This document shows positions 8,506 to 16,576 of a DNA stretch of 64,000 nucleotides, piece after piece. The stretch is from NCBI RefSeq assembly GCF_009930795.1, contig NZ_CP017146.1, positions 2,542,001 through 2,606,000 on the forward strand, given 5' to 3'. A model generated the notes under the pieces. It had not been told where the DNA came from. It did no database searches and saw nothing but the letters and a program-made list of their open reading frames with translations. The stretch's first letter is position 1; every line of letters begins with the position of its first letter. Made by a program: the position numbers and the translations under genes. This DNA is from Marisediminicola antarctica. GTDB lineage: Bacteria; Actinomycetota; Actinomycetes; Actinomycetales; Microbacteriaceae.

Positions 8506-9939
8506 CTAGAGGTTCTCTCCGATCGCCTTACCTACAGCGGCGCCCGTCGACCGGCCTGTGATGATCTCGGAGAGGTCGATTCCGACCAGATCCCGGATGA
8601 TCTGAGTGGAGGTGGCAAGCTGGCTCGCGACGCTCTGGCCGACCTGCTCGGTTCCGCTCCCGTCCGTCGCGATGATCGTCATGGTGCCGATCGCCGACAG
8701 GGGTTCGGATGCCGCGCGCACGATCTCGGGAAGCTGACTGATGATCTGCTGGCGGAGGAGGTCCTCTGCCCGCTCGTCGAGCGCATCCGCGCGGGCCCTC
8801 GTCGCCTCGGCCTCGGCGGCCCCCTTGACCCGGATCGAGTTGGCCTCAGCCTCGCCCTCGGCCTGCAGCGCCTGGGCTGCGGCGATTCGGCGGTTTTTCT
8901 CGGCGACACCCTCGGCCTCGACGGCCTCGGCGGCGGACTTGCGCCGGTCGCGGTCGGCATTCGCGGCAGCGACGCTCGCGGTGGCGGATGCTTCGGCGTT
9001 TTTCTCGACCGCGTACGCCTCGGCATCCGCGACGGCACGGATCTCGGCGTCGAGCTCCTGCTTGCGCAGCCCAACACGCTTGCTGGCGGTCACCTCCTGC
9101 TGGGAGATGACCTCTTGCTGGGCGATCGCCTCGGCGAGCGGCTTGGCCGCCGCAGCCTCGGCCCTGGCCTTGTCGGTCTCCTTCTGGATCTCGGCGTTGC
9201 GCAGGTCGAGCTTGCGCTGCTGCTCGGCGACGGCCTGGTCGGCGCCGATCCTGGCCTCCTCAGAGGCCTGGCGCGACACCGACTCGGCGATCTCGGCGAC
9301 CTGCTTGACCCGAGCAGCCTCGCCGCGTCCCAGGTCGCGGATGTAGCCGTGGTCGTCGTCGATCTCCTTGATCTGCAGGGTGTCGATCTCAAGGCCCTGC
9401 ACGTCGAGCGACTCGCGCACGGCCTCGAGCACCTGGCCCTGCAGCGCCGAGCGGTTGGTGATGATCTCGGTTACGGTGAGCTGCCCAACGATGGAGCGGA
9501 CGGAGCCGCTCAGCACCTCCTCGGTCGACGACTCGATCTGGTCCTGCTGGTTGAGGAATCGCTGGGCCGCCGCGCGCACCATCGACTCGGAGCCGCCGAC
9601 CTTGACGACGGCGACCGCGTTGACCTTGATGGTGATCGCGTCCCTGGTCTGGGCCGTCGCCTGCACGTTCAGCTGGCGGCTTCGCAGGCTCAGCTTGAAA
9701 TGGGCCTCCACGATCGGCTTGACGAAGACCCGCGAGCCGAAGACGACCCGCTGGCCCGCGTTCTCGGTCTGCGCGTCGCCCGGCTTGAGGGTGCGTTGGC
9801 GCGAGGTGACGATGATCGCCTCATCGGGCTTCGCGACCTTGATGCTCCGCACGAGCGTGAACAGCACGGCAAGGACCACAAGGGCGACTGCCGTAATGGT
9901 GAGGGCAGTGGTGAGGGTTTGCGACGCGAAATCAAGCAA
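8506..9939 (-). CDS. Flotillin-like SPFH/band-7 membrane scaffold
   Basis: A 477-residue protein with an N-terminal hydrophobic helix (about residues 8-28), an SPFH domain (about 30-200) and a long Ala/Glu-rich coiled coil (about 200-400) with many AEAxA heptads, ending in a soluble tail. This is the bacterial FloT arrangement; such proteins organise membrane microdomains. The start codon is TTG (9939), with AAAGG about 10 nt upstream and no ATG nearby. It is divergent from the flavin reductase gene. Confidence 0.88.
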   Translation of the reverse strand: MLDFASQTLTTALTITAVALVVLAVLFTLVRSIKVAKPDEAIIVTSRQRTLKPGDAQTENAGQRVVFGSRVFVKPIVEAHFKLSLRSRQLNVQATAQTRDAITIKVNAVAVVKVGGSESMVRAAAQRFLNQQDQIESSTEEVLSGSVRSIVGQLTVTEIITNRSALQGQVLEAVRESLDVQGLEIDTLQIKEIDDDHGYIRDLGRGEAARVKQVAEIAESVSRQASEEARIGADQAVAEQQRKLDLRNAEIQKETDKARAEAAAAKPLAEAIAQQEVISQQEVTASKRVGLRKQELDAEIRAVADAEAYAVEKNAEASATASVAAANADRDRRKSAAEAVEAEGVAEKNRRIAAAQALQAEGEAEANSIRVKGAAEAEATRARADALDERAEDLLRQQIISQLPEIVRAASEPLSAIGTMTIIATDGSGTEQVGQSVASQLATSTQIIRDLVGIDLSEIITGRSTGAAVGKAIGENL

Positions 9940-10133
9940 CTTAGTGGGCCTTTCGTGGCACTCCGTGGATTTTCCCGAGGATCCCTTGAATGCTATCGTG
10001 CGGGCCGGATGCAGCGGAGGGGCGTCACGCGGGGTAACAGGCTTTGCGCCGGCGGCCGCCCACGGGACATCCTGTGGTCACCACACGACACCACGCGGAC
10101 AGCGCCGCGACCGACTCATCGAGAGGACAGCTC

Positions 10134-10751
10134 GTGACGATCCACAGCCAGACGGCGCAGGCCCAGGCCCAGGCCCAGGCTCAGGCCCAGGCTCCAGCCG
10201 CCGCCGCGCACTTCGCGGACTCGCTGTCGTCGGGCGACTTCAAGGCCGCCTTCCGCAACCACGCCGCCGGGGTGTCCCTCATCACCGCCGACGACGGCTC
10301 GGGGCCGGTCGCCCTCACCGCGACCTCGGTCATCTCGGTGAGCGCCGAGCCGCCTCTGTTCGTCTTCTCGGTCTCGGCGCAGTCGTCGAGTTCGGCGACG
10401 ATCACCGCCTCTGACACGGTCGTCGTCCACCTGCTCGAGGCCGATCAGCTCGAGCTCGCCCAGCTCGGCGCGACGAGCGGGATCGACCGCTTCGCCCAGA
10501 CCCCCGAGTGGTCCCGACTGGTGACCGGCGAGCCGGTGTTCCACGCTGCCCCGGTGTGGATCCGGGGCAGGATCATCAGCCGGATGGATGCGGGGACCTC
10601 CACTGTCATCGCGGTGCATGCCCTCCAGTCCAACGTGTCGGAGAGCGGCAGAGTGCCCACCGACGCCGATGATGCGCCCGAAGCTGAGCCGCTCGTCTAC
10701 CACAACCGCACGTGGCACCGGCTGGGGTCGCACTCTCGGATCCCCGCGTGA
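10134..10751 (+). CDS. Flavin reductase domain protein
   Basis: A 205-residue protein of the flavin reductase-like (FMN-binding split barrel) family. The core runs from FKAAFRNHAAGVSLITADDG through ALTATSVISVSAEPPLFVFSV to the C-terminal YHNRTWHRL. The enzyme would reduce FMN/FAD with NAD(P)H, often for a partner monooxygenase; none is adjacent. The GTG at 10134 was chosen for GAGAGGA upstream. Residues 8-20 are an Ala-Gln dipeptide run from a hexanucleotide repeat, probably a disordered tail. The stop overlaps the GTG of the acyl-CoA ligase gene (GTGA). Confidence 0.85.
   Translation: MTIHSQTAQAQAQAQAQAQAPAAAAHFADSLSSGDFKAAFRNHAAGVSLITADDGSGPVALTATSVISVSAEPPLFVFSVSAQSSSSATITASDTVVVHLLEADQLELAQLGATSGIDRFAQTPEWSRLVTGEPVFHAAPVWIRGRIISRMDAGTSTVIAVHALQSNVSESGRVPTDADDAPEAEPLVYHNRTWHRLGSHSRIPA
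10155..10190. repeat. Hexanucleotide GCCCAG repeat (6 units)
   Basis: Six tandem units (GCGCAG, three GCCCAG, GCTCAG, GCCCAG) encode an Ala-Gln run near the N-terminus of the flavin reductase. Because the unit is a multiple of three, slippage would only lengthen or shorten the tail. Confidence 0.85.
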
Positions 10752-12775
10752 GTCAGAACGACGGCTCCATCCGCAACCTCCTCACCGAGAACCGCCGCTA
10801 CCCGGCCCCGGCCGCCTTCGCCGCCCAGGCCAACGTCGACGGCACCTGGTGGGACCTCGCCGCGGCCGACCCCGTGGCATTCTGGTCCGAGCAGGCGAAG
10901 CGCCTCGACTGGGCCGAGCCCTGGCACACCGACCACAGCTGGGAGCCCGCGCTGCCCCAGTCCGACGGCACCCTGTCGATCCCCCGCGCCGAGTGGTTCG
11001 CGGGCGGGCGGCTCAACGTCGCTGTGAACTGCGTCGACCGGCACGTCGCCGCAGGCCGCGGCGGCAAGGTCGCCTTCTACTTCGAGGGAGAGCCGGGCGA
11101 CCGCCGCACGATCACCTACGCCGAACTCGAGCGTGAGGTCGCGAAGGCGGCGAACACCCTCACCGGTCTCGGCATCGTGCAGGGCGATCGGGTCGTGCTC
11201 TACCTCCCGGTCATACCGGAGACCATCATCATCACCCTCGCCATCGCGCGCCTCGGCGCGGTGCACTCGCTCGTCTTCGGCGGCTTCTCGGCGGAGGCGC
11301 TGCGATTCCGCATCGAGGACACCGGCGCGAAGCTCCTCGTCACGACCGACGGCCAGTACCGGCGCGGAGCGGCCGTCGCGGTGAAGTCCGCTGCCGACGC
11401 CGCCGTCGACGGCGTCGCGTCCATCGAGCACGTTCTCGTGGTCCGCCGCACCGGCGACCTGACACCCGACCTGCCGTGGACGCCGGGCCGGGATGTCTGG
11501 TGGCACGAGAGCGTTGACCGAGCGCCCGACACGCACCAGGCGGAATTCTTCGACGCCGAGACTCCGCTGTTCATCATCTACACGTCGGGCACGACCGGCA
11601 CGCCGAAGGGCCTCGTGCACTCGAGCGGCGGCTACCTGACCCACGCGTCGTGGAGCCACTGGGCGGTCTTCGATGCGAAGGACGACGACGTGCACTGGTG
11701 CACGGCCGACCTGGCGTGGGTCACCGCGCACAGCTACGTGCACTACGGACCGCTGTCGAACGGCACGACCTCGGTCATCTACGAGGGCACCCCCAACACC
11801 CCGCATCCGGGCCGGCACTTCGAGATCATCGAGCGCTATGGCGTCACGACGTATTACACGGCACCGACCCTCATCCGCACCTTCATGACGTGGTTTAAGG
11901 ACGGCGTGCCCGCGGAGTTCGACCTGTCGAGCATCCGCCTGCTCGGCTCGGTGGGCGAGGCAATCAACCCCGAGGCGTGGGTCTGGTTTCGCGAGCATCT
12001 CGGAGCCGGCACCGCACCGATCGTCGACACCTGGTGGCAGTCAGAGACGGGCGCGGCAGTCATGGCTCCGCTGCCGGGCGTCTCGACGCTCAAGCCGGGT
12101 TCGGCACTGCGCGCCCTGCCGGGCCTGACGACCCGTGTCGTCAACGACGCCGGCGACGAGGTGCCGCTCGGATCGGGAGGCTACCTCGTCATCGAGGGTA
12201 CCTGGCCGGGGATGGCGCGCACCGTGTGGGGAAACCCGGAGCGCTACCGCGACTCGTACTGGGCCAGGTTTGCCGAGCAGGGCTACTTCTTCTCTGGCGA
12301 CGGCGCCAAGTACGACGACGACGGGGACATCTGGCTGCTCGGCCGGGTCGACGACGTGATCAACGTCGCCGGGCACCGCCTCTCCACGATCGAGATCGAG
12401 TCGGCCCTCGTCTCCCACCCCGCGGTCGGCGAGGCCGGCGTCGTCGGCGTCGCGGACCCGACGACGGGCGAGGCCATCGCCGCGTTCGTGATCCCCGCCG
12501 TCTCGCCGGCGGACCCGCGCGACCCGGCCGCCTGGGTCACCCTCCGCGATGAGCTCACGCCGCTGCTGCGGGCGCACATCGCCGACCAGATCGGTCCTGT
12601 CGCCAAACCCCGGGACGTGTTCATCGTTCCCGACCTGCCGAAGACCCGCTCGGGCAAGATCATGCGGCGCCTGCTCGGCGACATCGTCGACGGGCGGCCC
12701 CTCGGCGACACGACCTCGCTACAGGATGAGACGACGCCAGGGCAGATCGAGCTAATAATCGAGGCCGGGCGCTAG
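10748..12775 (+). CDS. acsA: Acetyl-CoA synthetase-like acyl-CoA ligase
   Basis: A 675-residue ANL-superfamily ligase that activates acetate (or a short acyl acid) as acyl-AMP, then transfers it to CoA. An ACS N-terminal region is followed by the P-loop-like YTSGTTGTPKGLVHSSGG, the acetate-pocket motif DTWWQSETG, the hinge/A8 region LLGRVDDVINVAGHRLSTIE, and the C-terminal PKTRSGKIMRRLL with the lysine that is acetylated in Acs enzymes. The GTG start overlaps the flavin reductase stop as GTGA. The length matches Acs (about 650). The exact acyl substrate is not proven; propionate is an alternative. Confidence 0.87.
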   Translation: MSQNDGSIRNLLTENRRYPAPAAFAAQANVDGTWWDLAAADPVAFWSEQAKRLDWAEPWHTDHSWEPALPQSDGTLSIPRAEWFAGGRLNVAVNCVDRHVAAGRGGKVAFYFEGEPGDRRTITYAELEREVAKAANTLTGLGIVQGDRVVLYLPVIPETIIITLAIARLGAVHSLVFGGFSAEALRFRIEDTGAKLLVTTDGQYRRGAAVAVKSAADAAVDGVASIEHVLVVRRTGDLTPDLPWTPGRDVWWHESVDRAPDTHQAEFFDAETPLFIIYTSGTTGTPKGLVHSSGGYLTHASWSHWAVFDAKDDDVHWCTADLAWVTAHSYVHYGPLSNGTTSVIYEGTPNTPHPGRHFEIIERYGVTTYYTAPTLIRTFMTWFKDGVPAEFDLSSIRLLGSVGEAINPEAWVWFREHLGAGTAPIVDTWWQSETGAAVMAPLPGVSTLKPGSALRALPGLTTRVVNDAGDEVPLGSGGYLVIEGTWPGMARTVWGNPERYRDSYWARFAEQGYFFSGDGAKYDDDGDIWLLGRVDDVINVAGHRLSTIEIESALVSHPAVGEAGVVGVADPTTGEAIAAFVIPAVSPADPRDPAAWVTLRDELTPLLRAHIADQIGPVAKPRDVFIVPDLPKTRSGKIMRRLLGDIVDGRPLGDTTSLQDETTPGQIELIIEAGR

Positions 12776-12882
12776 CTACCCGCCGGGGCCCCTGCGCCAC
12801 CACCAGGGACCATCGCCTCTGAGGTCAGCCGGTGTGGGAAACTACCATGGTCACAGCGGCCATTCCCCGCCGAAGGGACTCC

Positions 12883-15579
12883 ATGACCGAATCGACCCCG
12901 CGTAGCGCGGCCTCAGCCGACCCAGCTCCCGTCTGGCACGCATCCCACTCCGAGGACGTGCTGGATGCACTCTCGACCTCCATGACCGGGCTGACCGCGG
13001 ATGAGGCCGACCGCAGGCTCGACGAGACCGGCCGCAATGAGCTGGATCTTGTCGGCGCCACACCCTGGTGGAGGGTGCTTTTTCGCCAGTTCATCAGTCC
13101 GATGGTTGCGATTCTGCTCGTGGCGGGTCTGGTCACCCTCGTGCAGCGCCACTTCGTTGACGCTGGCGCGATCTTTCTCATCCTCAGCATCAACGCTGCG
13201 CTCGGATTCTGGCAGGAGCGCAAGGCGGAGTCCGACGTGCGGGCGCTGCAGTCGCTGTCGACCCCATCGTGCCGGCTTCTGCGCGACGGCCGTGAGCAGG
13301 AGATCTCGGCCCCGCTCGTCGTGCCGGGTGACATCGTGCTGCTCGAGAGCGGGGAACGCGTGCCCGCCGACATGCGACTACTCGAGGCGAACGCACTTCA
13401 GGTCGACGAATCGATGCTCACCGGCGAGTCGCTTGCCGCCACCAAGTCCACCCGCCCGGTGCCGCGGGACGCGACGGCGAGCGACCGCAGCAACATCCTC
13501 TTCAGCGGCACCTTCGTCACATCCGGGCGCGGCCGTGGGGTTGTCGTAGCCACCGGCAACCACACCGAGCTCGGCGAGATCAACCGCCTCGTTCAGGGAC
13601 CGTCCGCGAAGACCCCGATGCAGGTACTCACCGACGCCCTCGAGCGCCGAATCGGCCTCGTCGTCCTCACCGGTGTGGCCGTCGTGTTCATCGTGGGCCT
13701 CCTGCTCGGCAACTCCCCGTCAGACATGCTGCGCACCTCAGTGGCCCTCGCCGTGGCATCCATCCCCGAGGGGCTCCCCATCGTGCTCACCGTCGCGATG
13801 AGCGTCGGGGTCTCGCGGATGGCGAAGCGCGGAGCAGTCATCCGTTTTCTTCCCGCGGTGGAGACGCTGGGGTCCACCGACGTGATCGCCTCGGACAAGA
13901 CGGGCACGCTCACCCGCAACGAACTCACCGTGGAAAAGATCTGGACAAGCGAGGGGGTCCACGACCTTCCACCCGTTCAGGCAACCGGCGACCAGCCGTT
14001 CGACCCCTCGCTCGAGTCGCCGCTGGTGCGAGATGTGCTTCGCGCGGGCGCGCTCACCAACGAGGCCACGCGCGATGAAGGGGAGTACCTCGCATTCTCC
14101 GGCGACGCGGTCGACGCGGCGATGGCTCATGCTGCGGTCCGGCACGAGACCGTCGACGAAGACGAACGCCGGGCGGAGCCGGAGGCGCACCTGCCCTACG
14201 AACCGGACCTCGGATACTCCCAGACCGTCCGCACGGACTACACCGGCCGGCGGGTGCTCTACGTGAAGGGCTCCCCCGACGCACTCGTCGAGATGTCGGT
14301 GGACCTCGCGGACGCGCACGGCACACGTCCGTTCGACCGCGGCATTATCGAGGCCGCCAACCACGAGATGGCGTCGAGAGGCCTGCGGGTGATCGCGACC
14401 GCGGCACGTGTGCTGCCGCCCGACGAGCAGCTCCGAGATCCCCTGCCCGAGCCGTCGGGTCTGACCTTTCTCGGGCTCTCCGGCATGACCGACCCTCCGC
14501 GGCACGGGGTTGTCGAAGCCATCGGCGACTGCCAGCGGGCCGGCATCGCGATCAAGATGATCACCGGCGACCATCCCGCGACGGCGATGGCGATCGCCGA
14601 ACGGCTCGGGCTGCCGACGGATGCCCCCGCCCTCACCGGGGCGGAGCTCGCCGAGCTCGACGACGATGCCCTTGCGGCCCGCTTGGACGAGACGAGCGTC
14701 GCGGCGCGGGTGACACCGAAGGACAAGCTGCGCATCGTCGGCGCCCTGCAGCGCATGGGCAAGGTCGTGGCGGTGACTGGCGACGGGGTGAACGACGCCC
14801 CGGCACTCAAGGCCGCCGCGATCGGCGTCGCGATGGGCCGGTCCGGCACCGATGTGGCGCGGGAGTCCGCGGATCTGGTGCTCACCGATGACAACTTCGT
14901 CACGATCGTGCACGCGGTCGAGCAGGGACGGGTCACGTTCGCGTCGATCCGCAAGGCGACCTACTTCCTCCTCTCCACGGGAGTTGGCGGATTCGTCGCG
15001 GTCGCGCTCAGCGTGCTCGCCGACCAGCCTCTGCTGTTCCTCCCCGTGCAGATGCTGTGGATCAACCTCGTCACGAACGGCGTGCAGGATCTCGCCCTCG
15101 CCCTCGAGCCGGCCGAGGGCGACGAGCTGACCCGCAGGCCCCGACCCCGGTCGGAAGGGGTGCTCTCGCGAACCCTGTGGTTCCGGATGCTCATCACCGG
15201 CACCTGGATGGCCACCGGGGTGCTGCTGACCTTCGCCTGGGCGCTGTGGAGCGGGCTGGAGCTCGAGCATGCGCGCACCCTCGCCCTGACCGCCTTCGTG
15301 CTGTTCAACTTCTTCCAGGCGATGAGCTCGAGGGCGGAGTACCGGTCGGTGTTCCGCCTGAACCCGCTGCGTAACAAGCCCCTGCTGTTGTCGTCATTGG
15401 GTGCGCTGAGCCTGCAGTGGGTCGCGATGAACTGGTCGGTGTCGGCAAGCCTGCTGAGCCTCACGCCGCTGACGGCGCTGGAGTGGCTCGCCTGCGCGCT
15501 CATCGGGTCGACGGTGCTCGTGATCGTCGAGGGTGAGAAGTTCGTGAGGCGCTGGTCTCACCGCCGGGATGGGCGCTGA
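12883..15579 (+). CDS. P-type cation-transporting ATPase (Ca2+/P2-like)
   Basis: An 898-residue P2-type ATPase. In order: N-terminal cation ATPase domain, TM1-2, actuator domain with DESMLTGES, TM3-4 with VASIPEGLP, the phosphorylation motif DKTGTLT (Asp338), the nucleotide-binding domain (VLYVKGSPDALV), the hinge TGDGVNDAPALKAA, and six C-terminal TMs (WINLVTNGVQDLALALEP). PEGLP and the NLVTNGVQDLAL segment resemble bacterial Ca2+ or Mg2+/Ca2+ pumps. The ATG at 12883 has GAAGGGA at 5-nt spacing and removes 17 unlikely residues of the longer frame. It appears to be a single-gene unit. Confidence 0.9.
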   Translation: MTESTPRSAASADPAPVWHASHSEDVLDALSTSMTGLTADEADRRLDETGRNELDLVGATPWWRVLFRQFISPMVAILLVAGLVTLVQRHFVDAGAIFLILSINAALGFWQERKAESDVRALQSLSTPSCRLLRDGREQEISAPLVVPGDIVLLESGERVPADMRLLEANALQVDESMLTGESLAATKSTRPVPRDATASDRSNILFSGTFVTSGRGRGVVVATGNHTELGEINRLVQGPSAKTPMQVLTDALERRIGLVVLTGVAVVFIVGLLLGNSPSDMLRTSVALAVASIPEGLPIVLTVAMSVGVSRMAKRGAVIRFLPAVETLGSTDVIASDKTGTLTRNELTVEKIWTSEGVHDLPPVQATGDQPFDPSLESPLVRDVLRAGALTNEATRDEGEYLAFSGDAVDAAMAHAAVRHETVDEDERRAEPEAHLPYEPDLGYSQTVRTDYTGRRVLYVKGSPDALVEMSVDLADAHGTRPFDRGIIEAANHEMASRGLRVIATAARVLPPDEQLRDPLPEPSGLTFLGLSGMTDPPRHGVVEAIGDCQRAGIAIKMITGDHPATAMAIAERLGLPTDAPALTGAELAELDDDALAARLDETSVAARVTPKDKLRIVGALQRMGKVVAVTGDGVNDAPALKAAAIGVAMGRSGTDVARESADLVLTDDNFVTIVHAVEQGRVTFASIRKATYFLLSTGVGGFVAVALSVLADQPLLFLPVQMLWINLVTNGVQDLALALEPAEGDELTRRPRPRSEGVLSRTLWFRMLITGTWMATGVLLTFAWALWSGLELEHARTLALTAFVLFNFFQAMSSRAEYRSVFRLNPLRNKPLLLSSLGALSLQWVAMNWSVSASLLSLTPLTALEWLACALIGSTVLVIVEGEKFVRRWSHRRDGR

Positions 15580-15598
15580 CCGCCACCGACGAGCATGC

Positions 15599-16576
15599 TC
15601 AGCGTGCGTACGACTCCGCGAGCCGGCGCAGCCCCTCATCGATGCTCACACTGGGCTGCCAACGCAGGTCGGCTCGCACGGCGCGCTGGTCGAACCAGTG
15701 CGAGGTCGACAGCTGCTCGGCGAGAAACCGGGTCATCGGCGGTTCGTCCAGGCCCGGGCGCACGCGCCAGATCGCCTCGATGAGCGAGCCGGCGGTGCGG
15801 GCGACGGATGCCGGAATCCGCACCCTCGGCGGGGTAACGCCGGCCGCGCGGCAGATGCCCGCGAGCATCTCGGCGACCGGCCGGGGCTCACCGTTCGTGA
15901 CGACATAGGAGCGGCCATGCACCTCGGGGGCGTGCTCGAGAGCGGCGACGATCGCGCTCGCGGCGTTGTCGACGTAGATCGTGTCGATGAGCGCCGCCCC
16001 GTGGCCGAGCAGCGGCAGCCGACCGGAGCGCGCGCGGTCGACGATGCGCTGCACGAGCTGCGTGTCGCCCGGGCCCCAGACGAGGTGCGGACGGATGGCG
16101 ACGACGCTCAGCCGCGCAGAGTCGGCGGCGAGGGCGAGCAGCTCCGCCTCGGCCTTGGTGCGCGCGTAGTCGCCGCGGGCCGCCCCCGGGTCCGCCGGGA
16201 GCGCCCCGTCTCCCATGATCGACGCCCCGGAGTGGGCCACCGACGGCGACGAGACCTGCACGAACCGCACGGGCTCACCGGATTCCAGCCCGGATGCCGC
16301 CGCGAGCATATTTCGGGTGCCGCCAACGTTCGCCCGCTCGAACTCGGCCGGGTCCCCCGCGAGCGAGACCTTCGCAGCGAGGTGCACGACGGCATCCATC
16401 CCCCGCACGGCGTCGGCGACAGCAGGCGGATCGGTGACCGAGCCAAGCGAATCAGCGATGCCGGGAATCCCGGAGGGACGGCGCTGGAACGTGCGCACCT
16501 CGTGCCCCGCGGCGGCGACGGCGCGCGCGACCGCGCCCCCGAGCAGCCCGCTCGCACCCGTCACGAGCACTCTCAT
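15599..16576 (-). CDS. oleD: OleD: NAD(P)H-dependent 2-alkyl-3-ketoacid reductase
   Basis: A 325-residue short-chain (extended SDR/3-beta-HSD type) dehydrogenase with the N-terminal Rossmann MRVLVTGASGLLGGAVAR, the active-site YARTK (Tyr-x3-Lys) near residue 140, and DTIYVDNAASAIV. In the Ole pathway OleD reduces the beta-keto acid made by OleA to a 2-alkyl-3-hydroxyalkanoic acid. The assignment rests on its place as the last gene of the oleA-oleBC-oleD set. Its ATG overlaps the oleBC stop (ATGA). Confidence 0.85.
   Translation of the reverse strand: MRVLVTGASGLLGGAVARAVAAAGHEVRTFQRRPSGIPGIADSLGSVTDPPAVADAVRGMDAVVHLAAKVSLAGDPAEFERANVGGTRNMLAAASGLESGEPVRFVQVSSPSVAHSGASIMGDGALPADPGAARGDYARTKAEAELLALAADSARLSVVAIRPHLVWGPGDTQLVQRIVDRARSGRLPLLGHGAALIDTIYVDNAASAIVAALEHAPEVHGRSYVVTNGEPRPVAEMLAGICRAAGVTPPRVRIPASVARTAGSLIEAIWRVRPGLDEPPMTRFLAEQLSTSHWFDQRAVRADLRWQPSVSIDEGLRRLAESYAR

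Noticed and set aside
13738-15270. 510-codon frame antisense to the P-type ATPase gene
   Set aside because: Shadow of the third-position G/C bias; no motif.
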